DNA of 64,000 bases from Lonicera japonica (Eukaryota; Streptophyta; Magnoliopsida; Dipsacales; Caprifoliaceae): assembly GCA_021464415.1 (NCBI GenBank), contig JAKCWG010000233.1, forward strand, positions 35,838 to 99,837. The letters run 5' to 3'. The notes beneath the pieces are model-generated. The model saw nothing but the letters and a program-made list of their open reading frames with translations, did not search any database and was not told where the DNA came from. Below are positions 47,287 to 57,941 of this stretch, piece by piece. Position 1 is the stretch's first letter. Every line of letters starts with the position of its first letter. The translations under genes were made by a program, and so were the position numbers.

Positions 47287-47459
47287 GTAGTCAGGTTATT
47301 AATTAGCGGTAGGGGGGTTGCCACGTGGCATAGCGGGACAGGCGGGTAACGTTTACCAAAATATCACGTCATTTCAAAATTAATAACTTCCCTCGAAAAC
47401 CAAAGCTTGCACTGCTATAATTAGTAACCCATTCCATCACTTTTCTAATACGATTACCG
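47287..47459 (+). promoter_or_regulatory. G-box module 4, leader of coiled-coil ORF 2
   Basis: GCCACGTGGC at 47,320-47,329, GGTAACGTTTACC, ATCACGTCA, then the same AAAACCAAAGCTTGCACTGCTAT block as in module 2. The TATA region is shortened to ATAATTAGTAACCC. Confidence 0.6.
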
Positions 47460-47660
47460 ATGGACAATGTTTCAGAGGCTAACTGTTTCTATAGTCCTCC
47501 GGTGACCCCTAGTGCAGTTGATAACCTTTTCCGGTGGGTGGAAAGACTTAAAAGAGAGGTTCGGATGTTGAAAAATTCGACTCGAAGCATTAGAGACCTA
47601 GAACAACGTCTGGCCGCCGTGACCGCAGAGAGGTACCGACTACGTGAGCTGTTAGGGTAA
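47460..47660 (+). CDS. 66-residue coiled-coil peptide, copy 2
   Basis: It is co-linear with the copy at 45,839 with no indel. It starts MDNVSEANCFYSPPVTPSA and ends in the coil AAVTAERYRLRELL. The region PPVTPSAVDNLFR and the stretch LAAVTAER are identical in the two copies. Changes of Arg to Trp or Met weaken the charge pattern in the first coil. The start context (C at -3, G at +4) is poorer than in copy 1. About 55 bp after its stop lies the solo LTR. Confidence 0.45.
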   Translation: MDNVSEANCFYSPPVTPSAVDNLFRWVERLKREVRMLKNSTRSIRDLEQRLAAVTAERYRLRELLG

Positions 47661-47715
47661 GGGGAGATAAGGAAGGTCCGATGGAAAAGTTTACCTTGAT
47701 CAATCGAAACTACAT

Positions 47716-50302
47716 TGTGACTCCCCGAATCCCGTTTAGAGGATTTCGCCTCCGGGACCCGGTTGGTCACGGTGTCGTACGCGACGACGGGTGTTATAGT
47801 ATAAAATTATAACTCATAGAAATGAAAATTACTGATAAAGCGATATATTCTGGAAAATTATCAATATAAAATTATCAAACAAACATAAGTTTAACTAAAA
47901 ATAATATCTCCACATCTATCAATATCTTATCAAGTAGAAATTCACATTATGGTACAAAGTAATGCCTCTAATGAGGTCTCGATCTCTTAATAACTTTATA
48001 TCAACATATATATACAGCAATACAATATATACCCATCTTATCGAATAAAGAACTAGTATATAAGTCGTTTACGAACGACTTTAATAAACGGTCTTCAGAG
48101 CTACTAGACTCCACAAGTGCGCTATCCTCGAGAACACTTGCAACACTGGTTTGGAAAATGGGAATGAACCAAATGGGCTCAGTGGGAACTATAAGGGTTT
48201 GTATAAGAAAATTTATTAGAAACCATGCACGCCATGCTATGCAATATAGTGAAAATAGTTTTGTTTATGTGGAGCATTTCTGTAAGATATCCATCCTTGT
48301 AATATATCACATTTCATAAGTATAGATATATATATATATATATATTACCTACTTCTTATTTGCCCATGCAAAGAAATCATGTCGTGCGATGCATATAGAT
48401 GCTTCCCCACCTGAAATACGATAAAATACATATACTAATTTCTCACATATCAAGTATTCAGCCTTAGTTGATCCTAGGACTGCATCCCCTCTATCATCCA
48501 TCGGGAAAGCTATAAACCCTAGGACTACATCCCCTCTCTCATCCATCATGAGGCTGAATACTCTCATCTATACAGAAAATGCCAAGTCACCGTGACTAAA
48601 TATATTAATCATATATAAACGTCACATCAAGGATTTTCACAACGTATGCATACGGATCGCGATCAAACTCGGGTTCTTCTGCCCCCAAGGCAGGGACCCC
48701 CTACCAGGTCCACCTAGATGGAAAATGCCCCCAAGGCAATATAATATAATCTCACGTAGCCACCAAGGCTATACGCTACAGGTAATAACCAAACATCTAT
48801 CTGGTACGAATGGTGTGGCCAATCGATAATAAAATCTCGACGTAATCTCAATATAATGAAACATCGAAATATGGTATACATATATATATATATATATATT
48901 TATAGTATGTGTATCGTCGTATAAATATGTGTACGTATGTATACTTACAGCTGGTTTACCAAGTCCGTCGTTTAGTGACTAAAATAAGAACATCAAGTAT
49001 TTGGGAGGCTTAGTAGTTTCTCATAAATCAAGCACCAAGCCAGGTATCATATAGCATTTATATAATATATAGTTTCCATATAAACCTCCCAATATAAGCT
49101 TAGTACATTACTTGTTCCAAATACATTTGTGGCATTAACCAATATAGTTACAGATTGGCTTGGCATGTGACAAATCTTGTAAATCATGAACCGGTAGCTC
49201 TAGTGCAACAACAATATCACATATATGCATAACTATATGTCAACAGTACCTTTAGTTTCAAATATAGCATTGTCTGTATGCGTATTAGTGTATACTGTAT
49301 ACTATCATATCCGTACATAAGGGTTTTGTACCAATCTTGCCAAAAATAACATAGAAATTGGAGCTTCTTGTACAATCGTCTATTTAAACTCATATTAAAT
49401 CCAAATCAAGCAAAGAAACAAGAAAAATCAACCCGAACCCCATGAATATGCAATTTTGGTAGAAAAACCCTAGGTTTGGTTTGATTTGGGAAAAATACTT
49501 TATAATAGCTTGGAAACTAGATTTAATACTATTGTTCCCACCTATTGAAGGTTAATCCCTCGAAGAATTGCCATTGAATCGAGCCGGAAAGCACTAATCT
49601 CGAAATTCCCCTAATTAGCTCAAAACCCTAGCCATGGCTACTAAAGGAGAAGGAACAAGATAGAGATGGTGATGGAGATGATGATGATGGTGTTTGTTAG
49701 GAAAGGAATAGGAATCTTTGAATGATCCCTCGTAACCCCTTCAAATTGCTCCCCACTCTCTTTCTAAGAGCTCTCAAAGTTAGGTGATGAAATGAAAAGG
49801 AAGGAGAATAAGAGATATATAAAAAATCTCGCCAGCCTGATGTAGTCGACTCACCCAACTGCCATGTAGTCGACTACATGGCTATATTTTGCCTCCTTTA
49901 GATTTTTGGCCAACCGCTCGACTTCGCACCCACTTTTCATCAAGGAGTGGGAATTGGGTCTCGTCCAAAATACGAAAGTTGTAGAGGGGATTGAGATGAA
50001 GACATGGCCAAAAATGAGGACTCATTTGTAGTTCGGATGAAGGAGATATGGATTTCCAAAGTCAACTAAAAACCATTAATTGCGTAGGACCGAGACTTGC
50101 TATTTACGAGCTGATTTTCGTTCGATCCACCCGGAATGACTTATGGTAATTCTAACATACTCAAATACATTAACATGTCTCATTGGAAGTTTTCGAACCA
50201 CGTCAACCTTTACAGAACCCAATTAGGCTATCCAAAGCCCAATTCTGCCTTATACGCGATATGAATCGTAATTTGCAAGAGGCAATTAAACGGGATGTCA
50301 CA
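47716..50302 (-). mobile_element. Solo LTR (2.59 kb), same family as 40,255-43,627
   Basis: The ends are TGTGACTCCCC and GGGATGTCACA. The 5-bp target duplication TACAT is at 47,711-47,715 and 50,303-50,307. The left end shares CCCCGAATCCCGTTTAGAGGATTTCG-type sequence with the LTR at 40,255. On the - strand a TATA-like stretch at about 49,815-49,830 lies directly downstream of palindromes ATGTAGTCGAC (49,840) and CATGTAGTCGACTACATG (49,863-49,880). Short TA runs occur at 48,322-48,345 and 48,879-48,902. No coding region is present. Confidence 0.9.
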
Positions 50303-50307
50303 TACAT

Positions 50308-50840
50308 GTTTATCCATGTATTTCTATGAATCAAGGATTTGCAACCTAAAAAATTATACCCGGTTTTTTCCCATCTTCTAGTCTTTCCCTTAGCAACGCA
50401 GTCACCTACCCATCTATATTGTAGGGTTTTTGCGGTTAGGGAGGAGGAAACTATAAGACTATGGGGGGTTGACTTCTTGAGATCCCTCTGGTCTTGTATT
50501 TGTTGAAAAATTAGCGGTTTCTTTCTCTATATATATCTCATCTTGTACACCATTTATTTCAGTTGGAGCTCGAATTACCTCCTTTGCAATTTTACTTTCG
50601 TCAATGGAAAAAAAGTTGTTTCTCTATATCTCATCTTGTACACAATTTATTTTAGTTGGACCTCGAAGTCCCTCCTTTGTAATTTTACTTTCATCAATGA
50701 AAAAGAAGTTGTTTATCTATATCTCATCTTGTACACCATTAATTTTCATTTGTGGTTGTTTTATGAATGCTTGTGTTTGGATCGTTGTCGCAAAGTGGTG
50801 AAACCTTAAAATCTAAGTTAGTCTGTTGTTTTAAATTTTT
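50308..50840. repeat. Tandem unit 2 end and partial unit 3
   Basis: After the LTR the unit continues (TATCCATGTATTTCTATGAATCAAGGATTT, matching 46,100). From about 50,345 a third, more diverged unit begins, missing about 200 bp. An internal 110-bp block with ATCTCATCTTGTACACC is repeated three times (50,530, 50,630 and 50,720). Confidence 0.8.
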
Positions 50841-50846
50841 ATGAAA

Positions 50847-50975
50847 AGGATTACTGGATCTAGTAATATCGATTACTTGGAGCAGTAATCAATTACTGGG
50901 GAAAATAATACTAATTACTGCGGGTAGTAATCCAGTTGCTGGTGCAGAATTTGGATTACTGGGGTCAGTAATTTT
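50847..50975. repeat. ATTACTGG palindromes in unit 3
   Basis: Several diverged copies (for example ATTACTGGATCTAGTAAT and ATTACTGGGGTCAGTAAT) at the place where units 1 and 2 have theirs. Confidence 0.8.
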
Positions 50976-51540
50976 GGGTTAGTATTTGCATTTTAACATA
51001 TACAAGGATAAAAATTTACCACTAACTCATTTTAACACATCAATTATGAAATATCCATAAATGATATATTCCTCTTATTTACACCCGGTACCACTCCTCA
51101 ACAAATATTCACTTTTGAAAAAAACTTTTCACTCTCCCCACCTTTTCTAACAACTACCGCCATTTTCGGAGACCACGATTCACAACGAAGCTCTTGCTCT
51201 CTAATTCTCTCTGTACTACACATGTAAAGACATCATCTTCATCATCTCTTTGGCTTATCCAACCATGTAAGTTTAACTCTGACTCTGTATCTCTCTCTTT
51301 CACTTTCCCCGTACTGTTTTCACACTTTTTTTTGAAGTACGTTAATGTGTATCAACAACTTATTTTTATCACCAAGAAGATTTTATATTTGATGAAAGCA
51401 TCTCACCATTATAAGTGAATATATATAGAGTTTAAAAAAATAAATGAACCCTATATATATGTTTCTATGTGTAATGTTTGAGTAGCATCTTCCCTTGACA
51501 TAAGGTTGCTGTTCATTGTTGATTGCTACAACAATAACCA
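50976..51540 (+). promoter_or_regulatory. Presumed promoter and 5' leader of Ulp1-like gene B
   Basis: Non-coding. A pyrimidine-rich leader (51,120-51,300) includes a possible splice donor CATGTAAGT at about 51,265. It precedes the palindrome-rich stretch and the coding exons of Ulp1-like copy B. Assigned by position only. Confidence 0.35.
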
Positions 51541-51544
51541 AAAC

Positions 51545-51975
51545 TAGGATTATTGACCCCAGTAATGACGTTTCATGGACACATAAATTAATTACTAACC
51601 CCAGTAATGTGATTACTGGCCACAGTAGTCTAGATTATTGTCCTCCATAATGAATTACTGGCCACACTCATGGATTACTGGCTGCGGTAATCCATTACTG
51701 TCCCAAGTGATGGATAATTGCTGGCACCAGTAATCCATTACTGTCCCAGCAACTTGGATTACTAGCCCCAATAATCTGGATTACTATCCTCCGTAATGAA
51801 TTACTGGCCACAGTCATGGATTACTGGCCGCGGTAATCCATTACTGGCCCCGGTAATCCATTACTAGCACAGCAACTTGGATTACTGGACCCAGTAATCA
51901 CGATTACTGGCCCTAGTAGCCTGGATTACTGGCACCAGTAACCAATTATTAGGGCCAGTAATCTTGATAACTGCC
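51545..51975. repeat. Dense ATTACTGG palindrome array
   Basis: Roughly fifteen half or full sites in 430 bp. Many form ATTACTGGCCCCAGTAAT-like palindromes or tandem GGATTACTGG / CCAGTAATCC half-sites every 20-30 bp. The array probably lies in a 5' intron of Ulp1-like copy B, as a C/T-rich stretch and an exon follow. Confidence 0.92.
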
Positions 51976-52039
51976 TATGTAGCTTCTCTCCTTAATAAAC
52001 TAATTTATTTTGCTGAAATTAGAATAACATCATAACATA

Positions 52040-53951
52040 ATACCCCGGTGCGTGGTAGGGAAGAGGTCTCTACAAGCAACAGTGACGCTTTGCTATTATC
52101 TAAATTTAGGAAAAGACGTACACCATTGAGTGAAGCACAGTGGAAGAAGGCCACCATAAAGACAGCCGAAGAAACGGTACCGAACCCAAAGGGCAAGCCC
52201 ACTGGTTCTCCCAAAACTGCCGAATCGAATAAACAAAAGAATCAGGCAGAACCATGAAACACAGACGCTGCCAAACCAAAAAGGTCTCTTCCCCAGAGAT
52301 GCATAATATTGGCCTTTGCCGAATTGGTAAATCAATACCGGGAAGCCATCCCGACTTAAACTTGGGAGATTCTGAACGGGACGGTCTTTGGCCCTATGAT
52401 GTGTTGCTTTCGGGATGCCTTAGTCAAGGAAGCTAATTGTAGGAAGACTAAAATTGACTTTGAAATAATAATGAAGCTTTTCGACACAGACCGGATGGTG
52501 TGGTCCTTTGGCAGTTTACAGTTGGACTTGATCGAAGAGTTTTTGACGGTCTGGTTTCACCTCCTCACTAAAGGATTAAAAATTTTACCCGTCCTCGATC
52601 AGAGGATATAAAATAACAGGCGGCCAACCTGTTCAAAAATTGCAAGGAAACAAAAGGGCCTTCTCGTACCGATATAAAGAACTTGCTCGCATCTGAGCTA
52701 AACAAAGAAAAAAAAGCCGATCTAAAAATGTTTGCATCGACTCTACTGATGTATTTATTCTTAACCTTTTTCTTCAGTAGAACATGGATCAATCTTACAT
52801 GGGATCTGGTTAACATATGCATTGACAATGATAATGTTAACAAGTGTGACTGGGCGAACTTGACTATGGACTTCTTGTTCTCTGACATCAAGAAGTACAA
52901 CAAGGATAAACCAAGCACACTCAACGGATGCACACTGTTGGTGCAGTATTGGTTTTTGGAGAACACAAAACATAGATTGCCACGGTCAGAGAATCGTCTA
53001 ATCGGTAGGCCACATTTCGTGGCATGGAACATTAGATACATGTTCGACGTGAAGGCCTTGGAGTCAAACCCCAACCTCTTAGAGGTAACCTTTTCCATTG
53101 ATATAAATACTATACTTTTATGCATTTAAGACAAAAAGAACCTATTCAATTGTACTTTGTGTTAAGAACTTGTACTTGGTGGAGCTTGGCCAGTGTCCGC
53201 CTTTAATTTAACGCACGAACAATTGGTAGGGGAGCAGGAAAAGCAAGGGCAGCAGGGAAAGGAGGAGGAAACTGGTGGGGATAAGAATGATTCCGAAGGT
53301 GAAGATAAGAGTGGTGAGGATGAATCATTAAAGCTTTCAAAATGGGTAAGAATTTTGCATGAAATATAGGATGTTATACTACTAATTACTGGATTACTTC
53401 TCCCAGTATTGAAGATTACTGGTACCAGTAATCATAATTACTGGGGTTGGTAATGGATTGCTTCCCCCGGTAATCCTGATCACATGCCCCAGTAATTTGA
53501 ATTACTGCTTCCAGTAATTTTGCTTTAATAAATTACCGCCCCCAGTAATCTAAATTTTTTTGGCCATAAATCAATTACTGCCCCAGTATTCCAAATTACT
53601 GGCACCAGTAATCAGATTACTGCCCCTAGCAATCCATTATTATTGTTATACATAGGCTGAAGATTCTCATTACATGTTATGTTTTATCTGTGATTCCAGG
53701 TCCCACAAAAAAATAAGAATATGGCAAAAAAGGTGGTCCAAATTGTGGATACTGTTGTCGCCGAGTTGTCTCGACTTATCGACAATAACATCAACGTGGA
53801 CCTACAAAACCCGGATCTAATGGATAAAAGAATCAAGCTGCTAGAGCACCAACATGAAAGGAGGTAGGCTCAACCGCAAGTCACAACACCTACAACTCCA
53901 AAAGACCAAAATGATCCAATACCACACAATCCATTTCGGGATGATAGGTTG
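52040..53951 (+). pseudogene. Ulp1-like transposon gene, copy B, N-terminal part, cut by Tat B
   Basis: Exon sequence starts near 52,040 with a lysine-rich segment (frame breaks at about 52,255). It continues through VFGPMMCCFRDALVKEANC (about 52,387-52,440). The conserved domain is open at 52,683-53,129: NWASFxxDFL-like CDWANLTMDFLFSDIKKY, GCTLLVQYWFLEN and PHFVAWNIRYMF. A GTAACC donor follows LLEV at 53,085. An acidic linker (GGDKNDSEGEDKSGED) is at 53,220-53,340. After a palindrome-filled intron with acceptor TTCCAG (53,699) comes a coiled-coil exon. The protease domain would lie further right but Tat B interrupts the gene at 53,952. Stops at several points. It is homologous to 276-2640 but diverged. 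Confidence 0.72.
53380..53640. repeat. ATTACTGG palindromes in the intron of Ulp1-like copy B
   Basis: About eight diverged sites (ATTACTGGTACCAGTAAT, ATTACTGGCACCAGTAAT, and forms with CCC centres) lie between the acidic-linker exon and the acceptor at 53,699. None lies in the adjacent exons. Confidence 0.9.
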
Positions 53952-55468
53952 TGTAGACACCCCGATTCGTGACCCCCGCAAGAACCCTAACGACTTTTGA
54001 GAAATACTGTTTTTGCAGTCCGGAACTCACCCAAGCACCCGAAACTGCCCCGAAAGGGTTTGTTGGACAAACAAACATATTTTTAAAGTGAAATGTCGCA
54101 CGACAACATAGTATGTCGCGCGATACATACCCTTTATGGGGACATGTCGCGCGACAATCACCCGACCATCCACTTTCTGACACATCAGTCTGTCGGAAAC
54201 ATCATTAAAGTAGAATGTCGCGCGACATATGCCCTTTATCGGGACATGTTGCGCGACATTCTCCTTTCCACCACTATAAATAGGCCAACACCCCCCAAGG
54301 ATTAGAGACAGTAACTTAGGATTGAAGAATTATTGGTTTATTATCTGATTTTCTAGTCTTTTCGTCAAGCATTCTCGATTATCGTCTTATTTCTGAAGAA
54401 TTATCGGATCTATTCTCGACACTCGACGTGTCCCGTCTCTGGAATCGAATTCTCGAAAATATGTGAAGAAGGAGAAGATTATTATCGCCGGAGATCTCTC
54501 TGCCGTATTATATTTTCTTTCTTATTATTATTCTCGTCGGGAAGGTAAATAAAGTCTCTTCTAGTATTTAACATTAGATATTTGTGTACTCGTTTTACTT
54601 CTGTTGTTTTGTCCACATTTTATTTGAATAAACTTATTGCCAAGTTACGAATAGTCTACTGTTTTCAAAACAAAAGACCATGATAAAACCATTTGCAAAA
54701 CCAGAAGAGTAAGCACATTATCATCTGGACCAAATTCTGTTTTCAAAACCCGGATCGGTAAAACTTACCTAGGAATTAACAAACCCGATATATCCTATCT
54801 CTTTCATAGATTGCGATATGTTTGGTGGAACTCCCCTCAAGAGTTCTAATTCCATATTAAATTAGTCCTGATACAAGATCCGAATTTTTTCGAAAGAAGC
54901 TATAACTCGAGAAAAACCGTCATTATCCGAGAAATAAATACAGAAAACTCTCTCCGAAATAAAACAACTTTTGCCACTTGTATTTACATCTTTTAAAACA
55001 AAACATCGGATCTCGGAACACAAAGGCTTTTCATACCATTTCCCGTTTTTCCTGGGAATGAGGGTTTCTCATTTTAAAAGTAGTAGACTGTCAGTAAAAG
55101 CATCCAAGTTTTTCAATATAAAATAAACATATAAGTCTACTAGAGACCGAAAGGGCGGAATAGGTGCTTAACACCTTCCCAATCCGTAACATAGTTTCCG
55201 AACCCTATAGAATTCTGGTTTTGTAGACAAACGTGTAAAGAAAGGCTTATCTGTAGCCTCTTCTCTTACACCATTATTTTGTTCGTTTTCTCGTAAAACG
55301 TACTGGCGACTCTGAACAAACCCTTTTGCATCTAGAAATAAACATAGGGACTCCCGATATGAATTATCAACACCCATAGAAGCAAATGGAACGACGAAAT
55401 CCTTTCCGACGTTTCAGACATCCAAGGACGGGAGCGAGACCCGGGGGTCGCATTTGCGGATTCTCACA
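53952..55468 (+). mobile_element. 5' LTR of Tat element B, about 1.52 kb
   Basis: It begins TGTAGACACCCCG and ends GGATTCTCACA one base before the PBS. TATAAATA lies at 54,275-54,282. Upstream of it, at 54,093-54,258, are four to five sites of the palindrome TGTCGCGCGACA, one extended to ATGTCGCGCGACAT (54,214-54,227). The second half is homologous to the solo LTR at 14,936-16,175. Confidence 0.9.
54093..54258. repeat. TGTCGCGCGACA palindromes in the Tat B U3 region
   Basis: Sites at about 54,094, 54,113, 54,144, 54,215 and 54,246. Some have one change (TGTCGCACGACA, TGTTGCGCGACA). They are CpG-dense in AT-rich surroundings and end 17 bp before the TATA box. Confidence 0.92.
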
Positions 55469-55469
55469 G

Positions 55470-55487
55470 TGGCGACTCTGCTGGGGA
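55470..55487 (+). other. Primer binding site of Tat element B
   Basis: TGGCGACTCTGCTGGGGA starts one base after the LTR end. Similar sites in Tat/Ogre elements pair with an arginine tRNA. The assignment is from recollection of the family. Confidence 0.8.
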
Positions 55488-56302
55488 TGATAGAAAACTA
55501 GACTCTTATATGTGGACTCTTGTTTATCTATTAAATATTGGCTTTTACTGCTTTCCCTACTTGTGTTGTTTGATTAAGAAGAAATGTTTTTCTAAAAATA
55601 GAAGTTTTTCAGAAATATGTAATAAAGATAATGATATTTGTAAAAAACCAATCTTTCAAACTTTTCACGCACTTTCACAAATCATGCATTGGTTCTACGA
55701 GTGTGAATTTATCCCAAACCCCCAGAAGTATTATAAGTGAGTAGGGAGTTGACTTACTTGGGCCAACATAAACTGAAAGCATTTACTTCCACTATCCTTG
55801 GCCAAGTACGCCCCCAAGGTATATCGAGTGACGAGAACACTCACGTACCCGGGAAGTATATCAAAAGACTCTTGCACGTACCCGCCCCTGGGGTATATCG
55901 CGAGGTCTTGCCAAAAAGGAGGGAGCCTGAAGCCTTAACCGTTCGTACACCTGCGCTGCATATAAGATTGAGTATGTTAAAACACTTGTCAAAACAGCCG
56001 TAAGGGATGTACCACCTTACAGCTTACTTTACACCACCTTTTTTTGAAACCCGAGTCTGTTCTCGGCAATTTTTAGTGGTTCTTTTAGCAAAAATCGAGT
56101 CACATCATAGTCTTCCTTTATCTTCGCCCCGTGGTTCCGTCTACAGCCGTAATACGACGATAGTCTGGAAGGTTGGGCCAGTCGGGATCACACCGGAAGA
56201 TTAGTAAGACCAAGCACACCCGCAATGATCGATGGATGCGAAAATTAAGAGACAGATCAGAGCCTAGCCGAGGCGTCTGCACCTCAGCCAGCTTTAGCCG
56301 AA
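55488..56302 (+). other. Leader between PBS and gag of Tat B
   Basis: Non-coding. Short open frames (55,510-55,740 and 55,737-56,003) carry no motif. A repeated GTATATCG / ACGTACCCG pattern occurs at 55,815-55,900. Confidence 0.6.
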
Positions 56303-57940
56303 ATGCATCGTTTACTAATGACCGTCACCATGAATTTAGCAAGTCTCACGATCGAGCAACAGAGTACCCGAATTCGAATAGAAGAATTATCAGCCGAACG
56401 ACTACCACCGAATCGGGATCATAATCAAGGGCAGTCTTCACAAATGCTTCCCCCGATCCAAGGAACCAATCCACCACAAATGGGTCCCGTCACAGCCGGT
56501 CCCGTTCAGACCGATCCCAACAATCAGAATCAATGGGCCCCGAATTCTGGCCCCACCTATCAACAACCAGAGCCACCCGTCGTCTGGCCGCAACCTCAAC
56601 CGGGCCTCGATCCCCAATACCAGCCATGGCCACAAGTTCCTGCAAGGCCTATTTCGCCCCTGGCCCCAGTAGCCCCTCCTAATGAATACCCAGACATCAA
56701 CCGATTTCGGGCAATGTATGCAGAATTGGTTATAGCTCGGGAACACCCCGACGAGGTGTCAAGAGAGAGTGAAAAAAATAAGAAACTGAAAGAGTAGATG
56801 AAGGTTCTGCAAAGGGGGATTTCTCTAATAAAAGGAGTAGACGAGGTTACATATATGAATGCTTTCTCCCTCTACCCAGAAGCAAGATTACCTCAGGGAT
56901 TTAAGCTCCCTTCCATCACCAAGTTCACAGGAACCACCCTCCCGAAAACTCACCTCCAATCCTACATCAGATCCATGCAAGTGTCCGGTTGTGGAGAACC
57001 GGAATTAGCCCAGGCCTTTCACATGACTCTCACGGGAGCCGCCCTGAGATGGTTTTTTGATCTAGAGAGACACCACACAAAGACTTGGGGAGATATCGTC
57101 AAGGAGTTCATGAATAAGTATGGTTCCAATGAAGATTTGGAAATTACCCGCAAACACCTGGAAATGGCCAAACAAGGCGAGAAGGAAAGCTTCAACGATT
57201 TCGTCACACGCTGGAGAGAGATGGCCTCCCAAATGTCCAAACGGCCCGATGAAGAAGAGCAGTTGGAGATCATTCAGAAGAATTTCACTTCAGCTATATT
57301 GAGTTGCATGGGAAAGCATGTATTCCCACACTTCAGAGCCTTATTAAGCATGGGGTCATAAGTAGAAGAAGAGTTGGCCAAGAAAACAGAAATCGACATC
57401 AAGAAAACCTCATACACTGGGAGAAAGACGGCCACTTCAGCCATAAACCAAATAAACTCATACCCATATCAACAAAACCCGTTTCAACAGCCACAATAAG
57501 CACCTTCGATGAATTGGCCCGCACAAGGAGACTCCTCGAGCACCGAAGTCAAGAAAAGGAGGAACCCTATACCCTTCCTAATACCCTGGTCAAAAGCCTG
57601 GAACTACTCCGAAAGGCCGGACTAATCACTCTACTCAACCCACGCCCTCCACCAAATCCTATTCCCAACACCTAGAGAATGAATGAGAATTGTGCATACC
57701 ATCAGGCCGCGGGCCATGACACGGAACGCTGTTTGGCTCTCCGCCATCGTACACAAGACTTAATCGAAGCAGGTACCATTCTCGCACCTGATGGACCCGA
57801 TGTTACTAACAATCCCTTTCCCAACCATGCTCCCCCTGTGGGAATTAATGCATTAACTGCTGATGAAGAAGGCTTTGATCCCGTGGGGCTCATTCGTGAT
57901 GACCTAGCCTACGAGTCACCCGCTGTGCTGCCATAAAGGA
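56303..57940 (+). pseudogene. Gag of Tat element B
   Basis: The N-terminal part (56,303-56,797) is proline/glutamine-rich. After an in-frame TAG (56,795) the capsid domain is open to 57,361, with KFTGTTLPKTHLQSY, GAALRWFFDLE and KESFNDFVTRWREMA. A TAA (57,359) and another stop near 57,450 follow, then a frameshift near 57,545. The zinc-binding motif CAYHQAAGHDTERC is at 57,691-57,735. The usual architecture of Tat gag is complete apart from these breaks. Confidence 0.88.
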
Positions 57941-57941
57941 C

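Larger units (their letters stand above)
46139..47715. repeat. Tandem unit 2
   Basis: This is a second copy of the unit, starting CAGGTGGTTTGTTTCCCATC. It contains the empty Copia target (TATCTCATCTTGTACACC at about 46,535-46,552), two G-box modules, ATTACTGG palindromes and coiled-coil ORF 2. It is cut by the solo LTR at 47,716 and resumes at 50,303. Confidence 0.9.

Noticed and set aside
48322..48902. TA-rich runs as a replication origin or matrix site
   Set aside because: Short TA microsatellites inside an LTR; nothing else supports such a role.
56173..56424. Arg/Ser-rich ORF before Tat B gag
   Set aside because: Overlaps the gag start in another frame and lacks motifs.
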